From Bacteroidota bacterium (GTDB taxonomy: Bacteria; Bacteroidota; Bacteroidia; JACCXN01), in assembly GCA_947462515.1 (NCBI GenBank), contig CANHPJ010000107.1:1-6486 (forward strand): a stretch of 6,486 bases of DNA. The letters are read 5' to 3'. The notes beneath the pieces are model-generated. The model searched no databases and was not told the DNA's origin. It was given only the letters and a program-made list of their open reading frames with translations. The translations under genes were made by a program, and so were the position numbers. This document shows positions 6,206 to 6,486 of this stretch, one piece after another (position 1 is the stretch's first letter; each line of letters opens with the position of its first letter).

Positions 6206-6486
6206 ATGATAAAAAACATCGTACTTCTGTTTAATATTTTGATTTTGGTATTCTTTCAAAATATTTTTAATAATGGTGTTTCCATAAATACTGTTATGCC
6301 AGCTAAAGCTGACCCAGGATCAGAATTTAACGTGGAAGTAACTGTAAACAAATCTCAAATAACAGGATTTGCAAAATTACAATTCGAGCTGCCAGAAGGC
6401 TGCAGCGCTGAATTAGTGGAAAGCAAAGGAGCATCATTTACCTTTAAAGATCAAAAGGCAAAGTTCATATGGATGTCATTGCCTCC
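6206..6486 (+). CDS. Exported protein with cohesin-like/CBM-like beta domain (3'-partial)
   Basis: The frame is open from ATG 6206 to the window end: 93 complete codons and two extra bases, no stop. The start follows an A-rich leader (CTTAAGAAAATG), like its neighbours. Residues 1-~26 form a signal peptide with hydrophobic core IVLLFNILILVFF; the cleavage site is unclear. The mature part starts VMPAKADPGSEFNVEVTVNK, then ITGFAKLQFELPEGCSAEL and KAKFIWMSLP. The PG-x-x-F-x-V-x-V opening, the glycine-hydrophobic 'GFAKLQFELP' strand pair and a later hydrophobic strand are reminiscent of the cohesin/CBM beta-sandwich superfamily. That is resemblance by eye, not a proven match. It lies 41 nt after copy B and is probably in the same operon. 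Since the upstream proteins end in dockerin-like EF-hands, a binding partner role is conceivable. The C-terminal part of the protein is outside the window. Confidence 0.75.
   Translation, partial: MIKNIVLLFNILILVFFQNIFNNGVSINTVMPAKADPGSEFNVEVTVNKSQITGFAKLQFELPEGCSAELVESKGASFTFKDQKAKFIWMSLP

Overview
The window reads as chromosomal DNA from a low-GC, AT-rich member of the Bacteroidota (Cytophaga/Flavobacterium-like). This rests on four things. UvrA and the LOG-family protein have a Bacteroidota-like flavour. The envelope proteins combine an outer-membrane barrel with thrombospondin type 3 (TSP3) repeats. Start codons follow A-rich leaders instead of spaced Shine-Dalgarno motifs. A TAnnTTTG -7 element is visible in the one large intergenic gap. 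All five genes are on the + strand, and no RNA genes, CRISPR arrays or insertion sequences were seen.

Region 1 (1-3226) is a housekeeping pair. It holds the 3' roughly 835 codons of uvrA (nucleotide excision repair ATPase; the 5' end lies outside the window), followed after only 5 nt by a LOG-family nucleotide phosphoribohydrolase gene. The two are probably co-transcribed.

Region 2 (3227-3454) is a 228-nt intergenic region rich in dyad symmetry. It contains a short hairpin at the end of the LOG gene, a nested inverted repeat (3270-3323), a candidate sigma-ABfr-type -7 element overlapping a 10-bp palindrome, and a 23-bp palindrome just upstream of the next start codon.

Region 3 (3455-6486) is a cell-envelope cassette. 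Two tandem paralogous genes (440 and 452 aa) each encode a signal peptide, a predicted outer-membrane beta-barrel, two TSP3 calcium-binding repeats, a variable linker and a C-terminal EF-hand/dockerin-like helix-loop-helix pair, with no OmpA peptidoglycan-binding domain. A third gene, cut by the window end, encodes a signal peptide followed by a beta-rich domain that resembles the cohesin/CBM-like fold. Spacings of 28 and 41 nt suggest one operon.

The most interesting possibility is that the dockerin-like tails and the cohesin-like protein form a calcium-dependent surface-assembly pair outside the cellulosome setting. This is inference from sequence appearance and gene order only.
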